From NCBI GenBank assembly GCA_021784115.1, contig JAJXTE010000013.1:1-36795 (forward strand): a stretch of 36,795 nt of DNA. The letters run 5' to 3'. Made by a program: the position numbers and the translations under genes. Shown here in pieces: positions 9,340 through 16,658 of this stretch. The notes beneath the pieces were generated by a model. That model was not told the origin of the DNA, made no database searches, and saw only the letters and a program-made list of their open reading frames with translations. The stretch is from Pseudomonadota bacterium (GTDB lineage Bacteria > Pseudomonadota > Gammaproteobacteria > Burkholderiales > Thiobacillaceae). Position 1 is the first letter of the stretch, and every line of letters starts with the position of its first letter.

Positions 9340-10415
9340 TGGCCATTCCAAGTCCGATTCGTGAAATCCTTGACCTCGCGCGCTGGGCGCCGAGCGGGGA
9401 CAACACTCAGCCCTGGCGCTTCGAAGTCGTCGACGACCGCCATTTCATCGTTCACGCCTTCGATACCCGCGACCATTGCGTCTATGACCTCGATGGGCAC
9501 CCCAGCCAGATCGCCCTCGGCGCCCTGCTCGAGACCCTGGCGATCGCCGCCAGCGCGCACGGCCTGCGTGCCGCGTTCAGTCGCCGTTCCGACGTGCCCG
9601 ACACGCACCCGGAATATCGCGTAGAACTGTCGCCGGACCCCGGCGTGTCGCCCGATCCCTTGTTCCCCTTCGTCAAGCAGCGCTCCGTGCAGCGCCGTCC
9701 CCTGCGCACCGCGCCGCTTACGCCATCGCAGAAACAGGCATTGCAGGACGCGGTCGGGGATGGCTACACCGTGCGCTGGTTCGAGGGGGGCGCGCAGCGC
9801 TGGCGCCTGGCCAAACTGATGTTCGACAACGGAAAGCTCAGGCTCACCCTGCCTGAAGCCTATACCGTTCATCGGGACATCATCGCGTGGCAGGTGCGTT
9901 TCAGCGAGGACAAGGTGCCCGACCAGGCGCTGGGGCTGGATGCGATGACGCTCAAGCTGATGCGTTGGGTGATGGCGAGTTGGCAGCGGGTCAGGTTTTT
10001 CAATACTTGGCTGGCCGGGCACTTGACCCCGAGGATAGAGATGGATCTGCTGCCGGGCCTTTTCTGCGCGGCGCACTTTGCCATCCAGACGCGCAAGGCA
10101 CTGGAAACGCTGGACGATTACGTGGCGGCAGGCCGCGCGGTGCAGCGCTTCTGGCTGACCGCCGCCAGTCTGGGGCTGCAGTTGCAGCCGGAGATGACCC
10201 CGCTGATTTTCAGCCGCTATGTCCGTGACGGGATTGAATTCAGCCGCATGCCGGGTGCGACCGAGACGGCGGCGAGGCTAGGCAAGCGGCTTGCCGGGCT
10301 GCTTCAGGATGTGCCGGTCAGCGAGGTGGCTTTTCTGGGACGCATCGGCAGCGGGCGAGCGGCTGCCAGCCGCTCCTTGCGCCTGCCCGTCGAGCGGTTG
10401 ACGCGCGTCGACTGA
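9336..10415 (+). CDS. nitroreductase-fold FMN-dependent oxidoreductase
   Basis: The 359-aa protein opens with IREILDLARWAPSGDNTQPWRF, a nitroreductase-superfamily signature in which the Ser/Asn/Gln/Arg cluster binds FMN phosphate. Later blocks include RRPLRTAPLTPSQKQAL and AAGRAVQRFWLTAASLGLQLQP, the latter typical of the C-terminal half of the fold. It is longer than stand-alone nitroreductases (about 200 aa) because of a central insertion (about 150-260) containing IIAWQVRFSEDKVPDQALGLDAM. ATG 9336 overlaps the ThiF stop by 4 bp, indicating translational coupling. The gene ends 1 bp from the convergent DUF1302-like gene. A ThiF plus nitroreductase pair next to a FeeM-like synthase suggests tailoring of an acyl amino acid, but the reaction is unknown. 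Confidence 0.85.
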   Translation: MMAIPSPIREILDLARWAPSGDNTQPWRFEVVDDRHFIVHAFDTRDHCVYDLDGHPSQIALGALLETLAIAASAHGLRAAFSRRSDVPDTHPEYRVELSPDPGVSPDPLFPFVKQRSVQRRPLRTAPLTPSQKQALQDAVGDGYTVRWFEGGAQRWRLAKLMFDNGKLRLTLPEAYTVHRDIIAWQVRFSEDKVPDQALGLDAMTLKLMRWVMASWQRVRFFNTWLAGHLTPRIEMDLLPGLFCAAHFAIQTRKALETLDDYVAAGRAVQRFWLTAASLGLQLQPEMTPLIFSRYVRDGIEFSRMPGATETAARLGKRLAGLLQDVPVSEVAFLGRIGSGRAAASRSLRLPVERLTRVD

Positions 10416-10416
10416 G

Positions 10417-11958
10417 TCAGAAGCTGTAGCGCACCTCGGTATACACGCGGTCATTGTTGTCATAGGTGCCGAACAGGCCATTGGCGGGGCCTTCGAAAAT
10501 GTCGACGCCGGTCGCGAGCCGCCAGTTGCCGTCCATTTTCCAGGTGAGCTTGAACTGGGCCAGCCAGTCGGCGCGGTTCAGGCTGCTGATCAGCAGCAGT
10601 TCGGGTTCGAGCCGGGGATGCAGCGCCTGCGTGCTGAGGAGGAGCGAGACCCCGCTTTCGGTCTTGTCCGGCACGATGCCGGCGTCGTGGTTGGGGAACC
10701 AGCGCTGGAACAACTGCACGTTGAAGCGTGTTTCCTGCGGAAAGCTCCATTCCAGCCCGACGATGTAATCGAGGAAGTTCTGCTTGGCCAGCCCGTCGGC
10801 GTCGAGCGGATCAAGCGTGCTGAACAGCTTGTCGCGCGTATAGACTGCCTCGGCCTTGAGCACCATCGGCCCCAGGTCCTTGCCCAGGGTGGCGCCCAGC
10901 TGGTGGATGCGCTTGTGGATGGGCTGGTAGGTGATGGTGGTGGGCAAGGTCAGTCGGGAGAAGGCCGCCGACGCGTCGTTGGCGGTGTAATAGAACCCCG
11001 AGACATCCCATCCGTCCTTGAGCCAGGAGAGGCGTGCGCCGTAGCCGGCATCATCCAGCCCGGTCGGTCTCTTTTCCTTGGCGATTATGGTCTGGTAACC
11101 GGGGACGGCAGGCGGCTTGAACGGGTAGAACTCGGCCCCGGGCTTGCCAATGTCGTCATAGCTCATGTAGGGGATCCACACCCCTTCGGCGTGAAAGTCC
11201 CCCGAGAAATATTCCGCGCGCGCCGCCCACTGCGGGATGCGGATCATGTCGAAATCGGGCAGCACGAACTGCCGCATGTCCTTGGCGGACACCACATCAG
11301 CAAAAAACAGCCCGACCATTTCGCCCCAGACGATGTGCTGGCGGCCTACCCGGAAATCCACGTCGCCCGCGGAGAAATCCGCATAGGCTTCGCGGATCAT
11401 CGCCTCGAACCGCTGGTCGTTGCGCACGGCGCTGGGGTAGTAATCGGTGAGATCGTAAATCGGGTCGTAATTGAGGCGTCCGCCCAGTTTCCATGCCACG
11501 CCGCCGGCGGTGCGGCCCTCGGTGGCGAGGTCGAGCGTGTTGTTGAACCTCGACCAATGCTTTTTCCCTGCGTAGGTGTAGGCCAGGTCGTTCTGGTAGA
11601 AGCCGGTGATGCCGGGTTCTGAACGTGACTCCTGCGGCTGTTCCAGGGCAAGCGCAGGGGTGGATGGCGCGCTTTCCGGCAATGGTTTTTCCGAGAGCGC
11701 AGAACCCGGAACAGCAGGATTAACCGGGGCTTGCGGCGTGGCAGCGCTTTCGGGCGCCGTGATCGGAGCCGTGGTCGGCGCGGTCTTTGGCGCGGGTCTC
11801 GTGGGAGCGGGGGGCGGGCCGCCGAAAAGGTCGTCGATGGATTGCGCCTCGGCCGCGGCAGCCGGCGGAGCGGCGGCCAGCAGGCTGAACAGCGCGCCCC
11901 CGACCAGTGCCGACATGCGGCTCAGCCGCGGGTGTTTCGGGTCAAGACATGCGCCCAC
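10417..11958 (-). CDS. DUF1302-like outer-membrane beta-barrel protein
   Basis: This is a 513-aa protein with a long signal peptide (hydrophobic MSALVGGALFSLLAAAPP, then AAAAEAQ). A low-complexity Pro/Ala/Thr linker follows at roughly residues 48-110. The rest is rich in alternating aromatic/polar beta strands and ends in the outer-membrane C-terminal signature (VRYSF). Segments such as YADFSAGDVDFRVGRQHIVWGE resemble DUF1302 family proteins, which are usually encoded beside lipoprotein-sorting-like and RND or ABC export genes. GTG 11958 is preferred because AGGGAG lies 6 nt upstream. It is 26 bp downstream of the FHA-ABC gene, hence the same operon. It is probably the outer-membrane component or substrate acceptor of that transporter; substrate unknown. 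The Pro/Ala linker could span the periplasm. Confidence 0.8.
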   Translation of the reverse strand: MGACLDPKHPRLSRMSALVGGALFSLLAAAPPAAAAEAQSIDDLFGGPPPAPTRPAPKTAPTTAPITAPESAATPQAPVNPAVPGSALSEKPLPESAPSTPALALEQPQESRSEPGITGFYQNDLAYTYAGKKHWSRFNNTLDLATEGRTAGGVAWKLGGRLNYDPIYDLTDYYPSAVRNDQRFEAMIREAYADFSAGDVDFRVGRQHIVWGEMVGLFFADVVSAKDMRQFVLPDFDMIRIPQWAARAEYFSGDFHAEGVWIPYMSYDDIGKPGAEFYPFKPPAVPGYQTIIAKEKRPTGLDDAGYGARLSWLKDGWDVSGFYYTANDASAAFSRLTLPTTITYQPIHKRIHQLGATLGKDLGPMVLKAEAVYTRDKLFSTLDPLDADGLAKQNFLDYIVGLEWSFPQETRFNVQLFQRWFPNHDAGIVPDKTESGVSLLLSTQALHPRLEPELLLISSLNRADWLAQFKLTWKMDGNWRLATGVDIFEGPANGLFGTYDNNDRVYTEVRYSF

Positions 11959-11964
11959 AGATTT

Positions 11965-11970
11965 CTCCCT
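11965..11970 (-). promoter_or_regulatory. ribosome-binding site deciding the GTG start at 11958
   Basis: On the minus strand AGGGAG sits 6 nt before GTG. The first in-frame ATG (11916) has no comparable site and would trim the signal-peptide n-region, so the GTG is the better start. Confidence 0.6.
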
Positions 11971-11973
11971 GTT

Positions 11974-11997
11974 CCGTTATTTCGTTATTCCGTTATT
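11974..11997. repeat. octanucleotide tandem repeat at the ABC/DUF1302 junction
   Basis: Three 8-nt units occur: CCGTTATT, TCGTTATT, CCGTTATT (AATAACGG-like on the minus strand). The array encodes the last residues and the TAA stop of the FHA-ABC ATPase and continues into the leader of the downstream gene. Gain or loss of one unit would shift the frame and change where the ATPase ends. Confidence 0.65.
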
Positions 11998-12968
11998 CGG
12001 CCGTCGGCCAGTTCGATCACCCGGTCCGCCATCTCCATGACCCGTCTGTCATGCGTGGAGAAAATGAAGGTGGTGCCTTCCTGGCGGTTGAGCTCGCGCA
12101 TGAGCTGGAGCACGCCTTCGCCGGTCTTGTGGTCGAGGTTGGCTGTCGGCTCGTCGGCCAGCACGATGCTCGGCTGCGTGGCCAGCGCGCGCGCGATGGC
12201 CACGCGTTGACGCTGGCCGCCGCTCAGCTCGTTGGGGCGGTGCCCCGCGAAACGCTCCAGGCCAACCACGTTCAGATAATGCGCCACCCGCTCGTGCCGT
12301 GTCTGCTTGTTCAGCCTGCGTTGCTGCAGCAGGGGGTATTCGACATTCTCCCAGGCCGAGAGAACGGGCAGCAGATTGAACGTCTGAAACACGAATCCCA
12401 ACGTGTTCAGCCGCAGGTCGGCCAGGTCATCGGGCGATTTGCCACTGACATCCTGGCCATTGACGCGCACCGTTCCCGACGTGGGCGTGTCGATGCAGCC
12501 GATCAGGTTGAGCAAGGTTGATTTCCCGCTTCCAGACGGCCCTGCGAGCGCCATGAATTCGCCCCTGGAAACGTTCAGCGACACGTCTTGCAGGGCGGTG
12601 ACGGTCTGCTTGCCCAGCACGTATTCCTTGCTGACCCCGTGAACCTCGACCACGGCTTCGGCGGGCTCGGGGCTTGCGCGACCCTCGGCCAGAAACTCCA
12701 GCTGGAAAGGGGGGATGATGATCTTGTCGCGGTCCTGCAGCTGTTCGCGCGCCACTTTCAGCGTGTTCAGGACAACGCCTCGTTTGCCGCCGAGATCTTC
12801 GACATAGTAGAGGCCGTCGACGCGCGTGATTCTTGCGTGTTTGCGGCTCACGCCCCGGTCGACCAGCTGAATCTCGCAGTCCGAGGAGCGGCCGATATCG
12901 AGGCTGGACTTGTAGAGATTCACTTCACGCAGGATCTGCTGACCCTGGTGCACCAGGATGCTAGCCAT
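11985..12968 (-). CDS. FHA domain-ABC transporter ATPase fusion (LolD/MacB class)
   Basis: The 327-aa cytosolic protein has two domains. Residues 1-95 form an FHA phosphopeptide-binding domain, with GRSSDCEIQLVDRGVSRKHA at about 26-45 holding the conserved Gly-Arg, Ser-Arg and His. Residues 106-327 form an ABC ATPase of the LolD/MacB/FtsE type: Walker A GPSGSGKST 143-151, Q-loop Q195, signature LSGGQ 248-252, Walker B IVLADEP 268-274, H-loop His306. ATG 12968 has GGAAGG a few nt upstream; the longer open frame to 13031 lacks support. The two FtsX-type permeases at 14088-16554 are the obvious membrane partners. An N-terminal FHA module on a LolD-like ATPase is uncommon and implies control by Ser/Thr phosphorylation of a partner. 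No Ser/Thr kinase is encoded in the window. Confidence 0.9.
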   Translation of the reverse strand: MASILVHQGQQILREVNLYKSSLDIGRSSDCEIQLVDRGVSRKHARITRVDGLYYVEDLGGKRGVVLNTLKVAREQLQDRDKIIIPPFQLEFLAEGRASPEPAEAVVEVHGVSKEYVLGKQTVTALQDVSLNVSRGEFMALAGPSGSGKSTLLNLIGCIDTPTSGTVRVNGQDVSGKSPDDLADLRLNTLGFVFQTFNLLPVLSAWENVEYPLLQQRRLNKQTRHERVAHYLNVVGLERFAGHRPNELSGGQRQRVAIARALATQPSIVLADEPTANLDHKTGEGVLQLMRELNRQEGTTFIFSTHDRRVMEMADRVIELADGRITE

Positions 12969-13065
12969 GGTCCTTCCCTTTCTTCCGGAAGGCGGGCATG
13001 CATGAATGGAACGTGGACATGACCTGGCCAACTGGCATCGAAACGACCCCGTTTAATCGACGCAA

Positions 13066-13071
13066 TATAAT
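13066..13071 (+). promoter_or_regulatory. candidate -10 box for the LolA-like gene
   Basis: A perfect TATAAT occurs in the otherwise GC-rich divergent spacer between the FHA-ABC and LolA-like genes. No good -35 hexamer is found 16-18 nt upstream (the region reads ACGACC), so an activator may be needed. The predicted start is near 13078. Confidence 0.4.
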
Positions 13072-13142
13072 AGCCGATAATGTTTAGTCCCAAGTTCGGG
13101 CTTGCCGACGACATGACGATGAAGATTGATACAGGATTCCAC

Positions 13143-13937
13143 GTGCGCGTGTTCCACGCAGCCGCGAAGAAAAGGATGGCTGCGTGGGCGTGGGCGATCA
13201 TGCTGTTGCTCGCGGGATTGTCCGCATGGCCGGCCACGGCTCAGGAGGTCGCGGAGGGTGATCTGCTGGCGCGCGACATATTGCTGCGCGCCGACCGGAT
13301 CCGCTTTCCCGAGGGCGGGTTCATGGTTGATGTGGTGATCACGACCACCCAGCCCGACAGCGAGCCCGATGTGCGCGCCTACCGGATCCTGTCCAAGGGC
13401 AACAGCCGGACCCTGGTGCAGACCACCGCGCCGGTCGTCGACCGCAACCAGATTCTTTTGATGCGGGACCGCGATCTCTGGGTGTTTCTGCCCAACCTGT
13501 CACAACCCATCCGGCTGCCCCTCTCGCAGCGCCTGACCGGACAGGTCGCCAATGGCGATCTGGCACGGGCCAATTTTGCGGGAGACTACGAGCCGAAAAT
13601 ACTGCGCAAGGAAAAAATCGAGGGCGAGACCTATTATGTCCTGCAACTTGATGCGGTCGATAAGTGGGTGACGTACCGGCGTGTGCTGTATTGGGTGAAC
13701 GCAAAAAATTATAGGCCGTTCAAGGCGGAATTCTATGCCTTGTCAGGACGGTTGCTCAAGACCGCTCTTTACCAGGAGTTCCAGAATCTGGGTGGAGGCA
13801 CCCGGCCGACACGCCTGGTGATCGAGGATGCCTTGCGCCGCGGCAACCGCTCGGTGCTGGAGTACAGCAACATGGCCGAGCGTGACCTGCCGGACAAGAT
13901 ATTCACCAAGGATTATCTGAAGAAGCTGAGTCGCTAA
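13143..13937 (+). CDS. LolA-like outer-membrane lipoprotein-sorting family protein
   Basis: This is a periplasmic protein of about 264 aa. It has a signal peptide with a basic n-region (HAAAKKR), a hydrophobic core (MAAWAWAIMLLLAGLSAW) and a likely cleavage after PATA. The mature part has alternating beta strands typical of the LolA/LolB-like half-barrel that carries lipids or lipidated molecules: the DLLARDILLRADRIRFPEGGF start, RNQILLMRDRDLWVFLPNLSQPIRLPLSQRLTGQ, and YRPFKAEFYALSGRLLKT. GTG 13143 is chosen for AGGA 6 nt upstream; ATG 13080, 13113, 13119 and 13176 are possible. It lies between the ATPase and permease genes but on the opposite strand, and is likely the periplasmic chaperone of the same export route. 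The substrate is not known. Confidence 0.8.
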   Translation: MRVFHAAAKKRMAAWAWAIMLLLAGLSAWPATAQEVAEGDLLARDILLRADRIRFPEGGFMVDVVITTTQPDSEPDVRAYRILSKGNSRTLVQTTAPVVDRNQILLMRDRDLWVFLPNLSQPIRLPLSQRLTGQVANGDLARANFAGDYEPKILRKEKIEGETYYVLQLDAVDKWVTYRRVLYWVNAKNYRPFKAEFYALSGRLLKTALYQEFQNLGGGTRPTRLVIEDALRRGNRSVLEYSNMAERDLPDKIFTKDYLKKLSR

Positions 13938-13952
13938 GAAAACACTGAACAA

Positions 13953-14035
13953 GTCCTTCGACACGCTCAGGACGAACGGTAAGTTGTTGATTCAGTTCGT
14001 GGTGAGCTTGTCGTACCATCAGCGGAATCAACTTA
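13953..14035. repeat. REP-like dispersed repeat between convergent genes
   Basis: The spacer contains GTCCTTCGACACGCTCAGGAC, itself a 5-bp-armed hairpin, and about 40 nt later GTTCGTGGTGAGCTTGTCGTACC. These are related to the TTCGACAGGCTCAGGACGAAC / GTTCGTGGTGAGCCTGTCGAACC palindromic elements scattered in many proteobacterial genomes (recognised from memory). An outer inverted repeat, TAAGTTG and CAACTTA (13980-13986 with 14029-14035), adds a longer stem. It lies between the convergent LolA-like and permease genes, a usual place for such elements, and may help terminate both messages. Confidence 0.6.
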
Positions 14036-14087
14036 CGCAGCGCTTCCTTCCCTAAGCCGGCACGGTTGCCAACGCCTCGCCGGTCAA

Positions 14088-15299
14088 TCATATGTTGTGG
14101 CGCAAGGCCTCCACCACCGGAAGCCGCGACGCGCGCCGCCCCGGAAGCACGGCTGCCGCCAGGGCAGCCAGCGTGCCGATGACGGCGGCGGCGATCAGCA
14201 CCCAGGGCACCAGCCGTATGTAGGCGATATAGCCGATGTTCGAGCCGGGGGGCGGCGGCATCGGAATGCCGATGCCGGACACAATGCCGGCGAGGATGAC
14301 GCCGACGAGCACGCCGAGCAGCCCGCCTAGGCATCCGAGGATGAGGTTTTCCACCAGGACCAGCTTGAAGATTTCGCGTCTTCGCAAGCCAATGGCCAGC
14401 AGCGTGCCGAATTCGCCCGTTCGCTCGAAGACCGCCATGTTGATGGTGCTGGCGACGCTGAGCACCAGCATCACCAGGATGATGAACTGCAGCGCGCCAA
14501 ACTGCCGTTTGTACAGTGCCACGGTCTTGCTGTAGAAATCTGCCAATTCGTGCCAGGGCTTGACCTCGTACCCCTGTTTGCCAAGCAGGCCCTTGACCGT
14601 GCCCACCACCTTGTCGGTGGCGTCAGTGTCATCCAGCAACACGACCAGGCTGTGGACGGAGGGGGTGAACAACAGCTCCTGGGCCGCTGCCAGCGGAATC
14701 CTGATGGCCCGGTCGTCATAATCCTTGGAAAAGGTGCGGAACACGCCCACGACCTGAAACTCCAGGGTATTCAATGCACCCTCGGGCGTGTTGATCATCA
14801 GGGTCAGGTAACTGCCCGGCTTCACCTGCAGCGCCGTGGCAACCCCCTCGCCGATTGCGACGCCATACGCGTCCGAGTCTTGCAGGGCGCGTCCGGCCAC
14901 CTGGGTGGTGGCGGTTCCAAGAAGGGCTTCCTTGCCCGGTTCCACGCCTTCGCCAAGGATGGGCAGATCCGCCTGGCCATTGTTCGCCAGCCCGGAGAAG
15001 TTCAGCCGGGCCATGACCTCCTTGACATGGGGAATGGGTCGCAGCGCAGCGATCACCTGCTCGGGCTGATCGATCAGATAGCGGGCAGGATCGCGCTGAC
15101 CGTACTCAAGATAGCCTTGTCGAAAGACCTGCAGGTGGCCAAGGCGCGAGTGTATGGTCGACTCCCGCAACTGGACGAAGGTGTCCTCGACGAATCCCCC
15201 GCTCATGATGATGGCGGTCACCCCGGTGATGATGGCGGCCAGCGTCAGCGCAGTGCGTGAGCGGTTGCGGAAGATGTTGCGGAAGGCGAGCTTGAGCAT
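14088..15299 (-). CDS. FtsX/LolC-type ABC transporter permease (second copy)
   Basis: This is a 403-aa inner-membrane permease of the MacB/LolCE type. One N-terminal helix comes after MLKLAFRNIFRNRSRTALTLAAIITG, then a periplasmic domain of about 200 residues. Three C-terminal helices follow, with FERTGEFGTLLAIGLRRREI between the first two as the cytosolic coupling region. A proline-rich periplasmic turn, IGIPMPPPPG, recurs in the neighbouring permease. It ends ALRHNI, exactly as the paralogue does. It starts 19 bp after the upstream permease. The two probably form the heterodimeric membrane part that the FHA-ABC ATPase powers, extracting a lipid-linked substrate as LolCDE or MacB would. Confidence 0.9.
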   Translation of the reverse strand: MLKLAFRNIFRNRSRTALTLAAIITGVTAIIMSGGFVEDTFVQLRESTIHSRLGHLQVFRQGYLEYGQRDPARYLIDQPEQVIAALRPIPHVKEVMARLNFSGLANNGQADLPILGEGVEPGKEALLGTATTQVAGRALQDSDAYGVAIGEGVATALQVKPGSYLTLMINTPEGALNTLEFQVVGVFRTFSKDYDDRAIRIPLAAAQELLFTPSVHSLVVLLDDTDATDKVVGTVKGLLGKQGYEVKPWHELADFYSKTVALYKRQFGALQFIILVMLVLSVASTINMAVFERTGEFGTLLAIGLRRREIFKLVLVENLILGCLGGLLGVLVGVILAGIVSGIGIPMPPPPGSNIGYIAYIRLVPWVLIAAAVIGTLAALAAAVLPGRRASRLPVVEALRHNI

Positions 15300-15318
15300 G
15301 GTGGCTGCGTAAATTCAC

Positions 15319-16554
15319 TCAAATGTTGTGGCGCAGAGCGTTCACGATCTGCTGGCGCGAGGCCTTCCATGCCGGGTAAAGCCCGGCCAGCAAGGTGGTG
15401 ATGGACGCGATCAGGAATGCGCTGATCAACAAGCCCGCCGTGACGCGTATTTCGCCGGTATAACCTTCTTCCATGCCTGGCGGGGGCGGCATGGGAATGC
15501 CGATCGCCGAGATCAGTTCGGCCAACGCATAGCCAAGGGCAATGCCGGCCAGCCCCCCCACCAGCCCGAGCAGAAAACCCTCGGTGGCGAACATCTGCAG
15601 GATCTTCTTGCGCTTGAGCCCGATCGCCAGCAAGGTGCCGACCTCGCCGGTGCGTTCCATCACGTTCATGATGAGCATGTTTGAAATGCTGAGAACGATG
15701 ATCAGGCCGATGATCAACCGAAGCACGTTGATCTGCTGCGAGAAGAGGGCGACCGTCTTGTTGTAGAAATCGGCATGCGCATACCATGGCACGAATTCCA
15801 GGTGATTCGTGTTTTCGGGAAAGCGTGTGCGGAACTGCTCGAGGAAATGATCTGTTTGTTCTGTGTCCTTGAGCAACACGAGCCAGGCATGTGCCCCCTG
15901 CACCCGCAGCAACGACTGGGCCTGGGCGATCGGCAGCCGCAGTGCGGAATTGTCATAAGCCTGGTTGGTGCTGGTGAAAATTCCGGCCACCCTGGCTTCG
16001 ATCGCGTTGATGCCCCCACCAGAGGCGGTTGCCAGCAAGGCCACCGTGTCGCCCGGGCCCACACCGAGATTGCGGGCAAGGCCGCGCCCCAGGATGACCT
16101 CGGATGCGTTTGGACCGGACAGGTTGTGGCCTTTGACAATGCTCAGTCCCTTGCTGAGCTCGGCTTCCTTGGCGGGGACCACTCCTTCCGCCAGGAAAGC
16201 CACGGTGGTTTCCCCGTGGCTGATGAGGCCCGTGACCTTAAGCCTGGGTGCGACCAGCTTGACCCCTGGCGTGGATTCCAGCGTTTTCAAAACCGCTGAG
16301 TCTTTGGGCAGCAGATACGCGAGCGGGTTGGCAACCCCCTTGCTGAAGTAATCGGGGCGCACCACCTGAATATGCCCCGACTGGAACTGGATCGTCCCTT
16401 CCCGCATGGCCCAGAAAATCCACTGGATGAACCCTTCGGCGAGGACCATGGAGATGACGCCGACCGCGATAATGACAAGCGCGGTCAGCGAGCGGCGGCG
16501 GTTACGGGTGAGATTGCGCAGTGCAATCCGCAGATCAGCAAATTGGTCTCTCAA
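15319..16554 (-). CDS. FtsX/LolC-type ABC transporter permease (first copy)
   Basis: This 411-aa permease is paralogous to the following gene. It shares the N-terminal LRIALRNLTRNRRRSLTALVIIAVGV helix, the large periplasmic domain, the coupling motif MERTGEVGTLLAIGLKRKKI, the IGIPMPPPPG turn and the terminal ALRHNI. The start codon is TTG at 16554, supported by GAGGAG 7 nt upstream. No ATG suits the family N-terminus. It opens the operon on this strand and is divergent from the glycosyltransferase gene across 104 bp, which should contain both promoters, although no clear hexamers were recognised there. Confidence 0.9.
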   Translation of the reverse strand: MRDQFADLRIALRNLTRNRRRSLTALVIIAVGVISMVLAEGFIQWIFWAMREGTIQFQSGHIQVVRPDYFSKGVANPLAYLLPKDSAVLKTLESTPGVKLVAPRLKVTGLISHGETTVAFLAEGVVPAKEAELSKGLSIVKGHNLSGPNASEVILGRGLARNLGVGPGDTVALLATASGGGINAIEARVAGIFTSTNQAYDNSALRLPIAQAQSLLRVQGAHAWLVLLKDTEQTDHFLEQFRTRFPENTNHLEFVPWYAHADFYNKTVALFSQQINVLRLIIGLIIVLSISNMLIMNVMERTGEVGTLLAIGLKRKKILQMFATEGFLLGLVGGLAGIALGYALAELISAIGIPMPPPPGMEEGYTGEIRVTAGLLISAFLIASITTLLAGLYPAWKASRQQIVNALRHNI

Positions 16555-16561
16555 GCGAATG

Positions 16562-16567
16562 CTCCTC
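16562..16567 (-). promoter_or_regulatory. ribosome-binding site deciding the TTG start at 16554
   Basis: On the minus strand GAGGAG is placed 7 nt before TTG. It is one of the strongest Shine-Dalgarno elements in the window and makes the rare TTG start credible. Confidence 0.65.
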
Positions 16568-16658
16568 GCGGACCGTCCGGTATTTGGGCTGGATTAAATT
16601 CACGAAATGAACCATCCTTGTTTAACGTTATGAAGCCTTTATCAGGGGCCTGGGTTCC

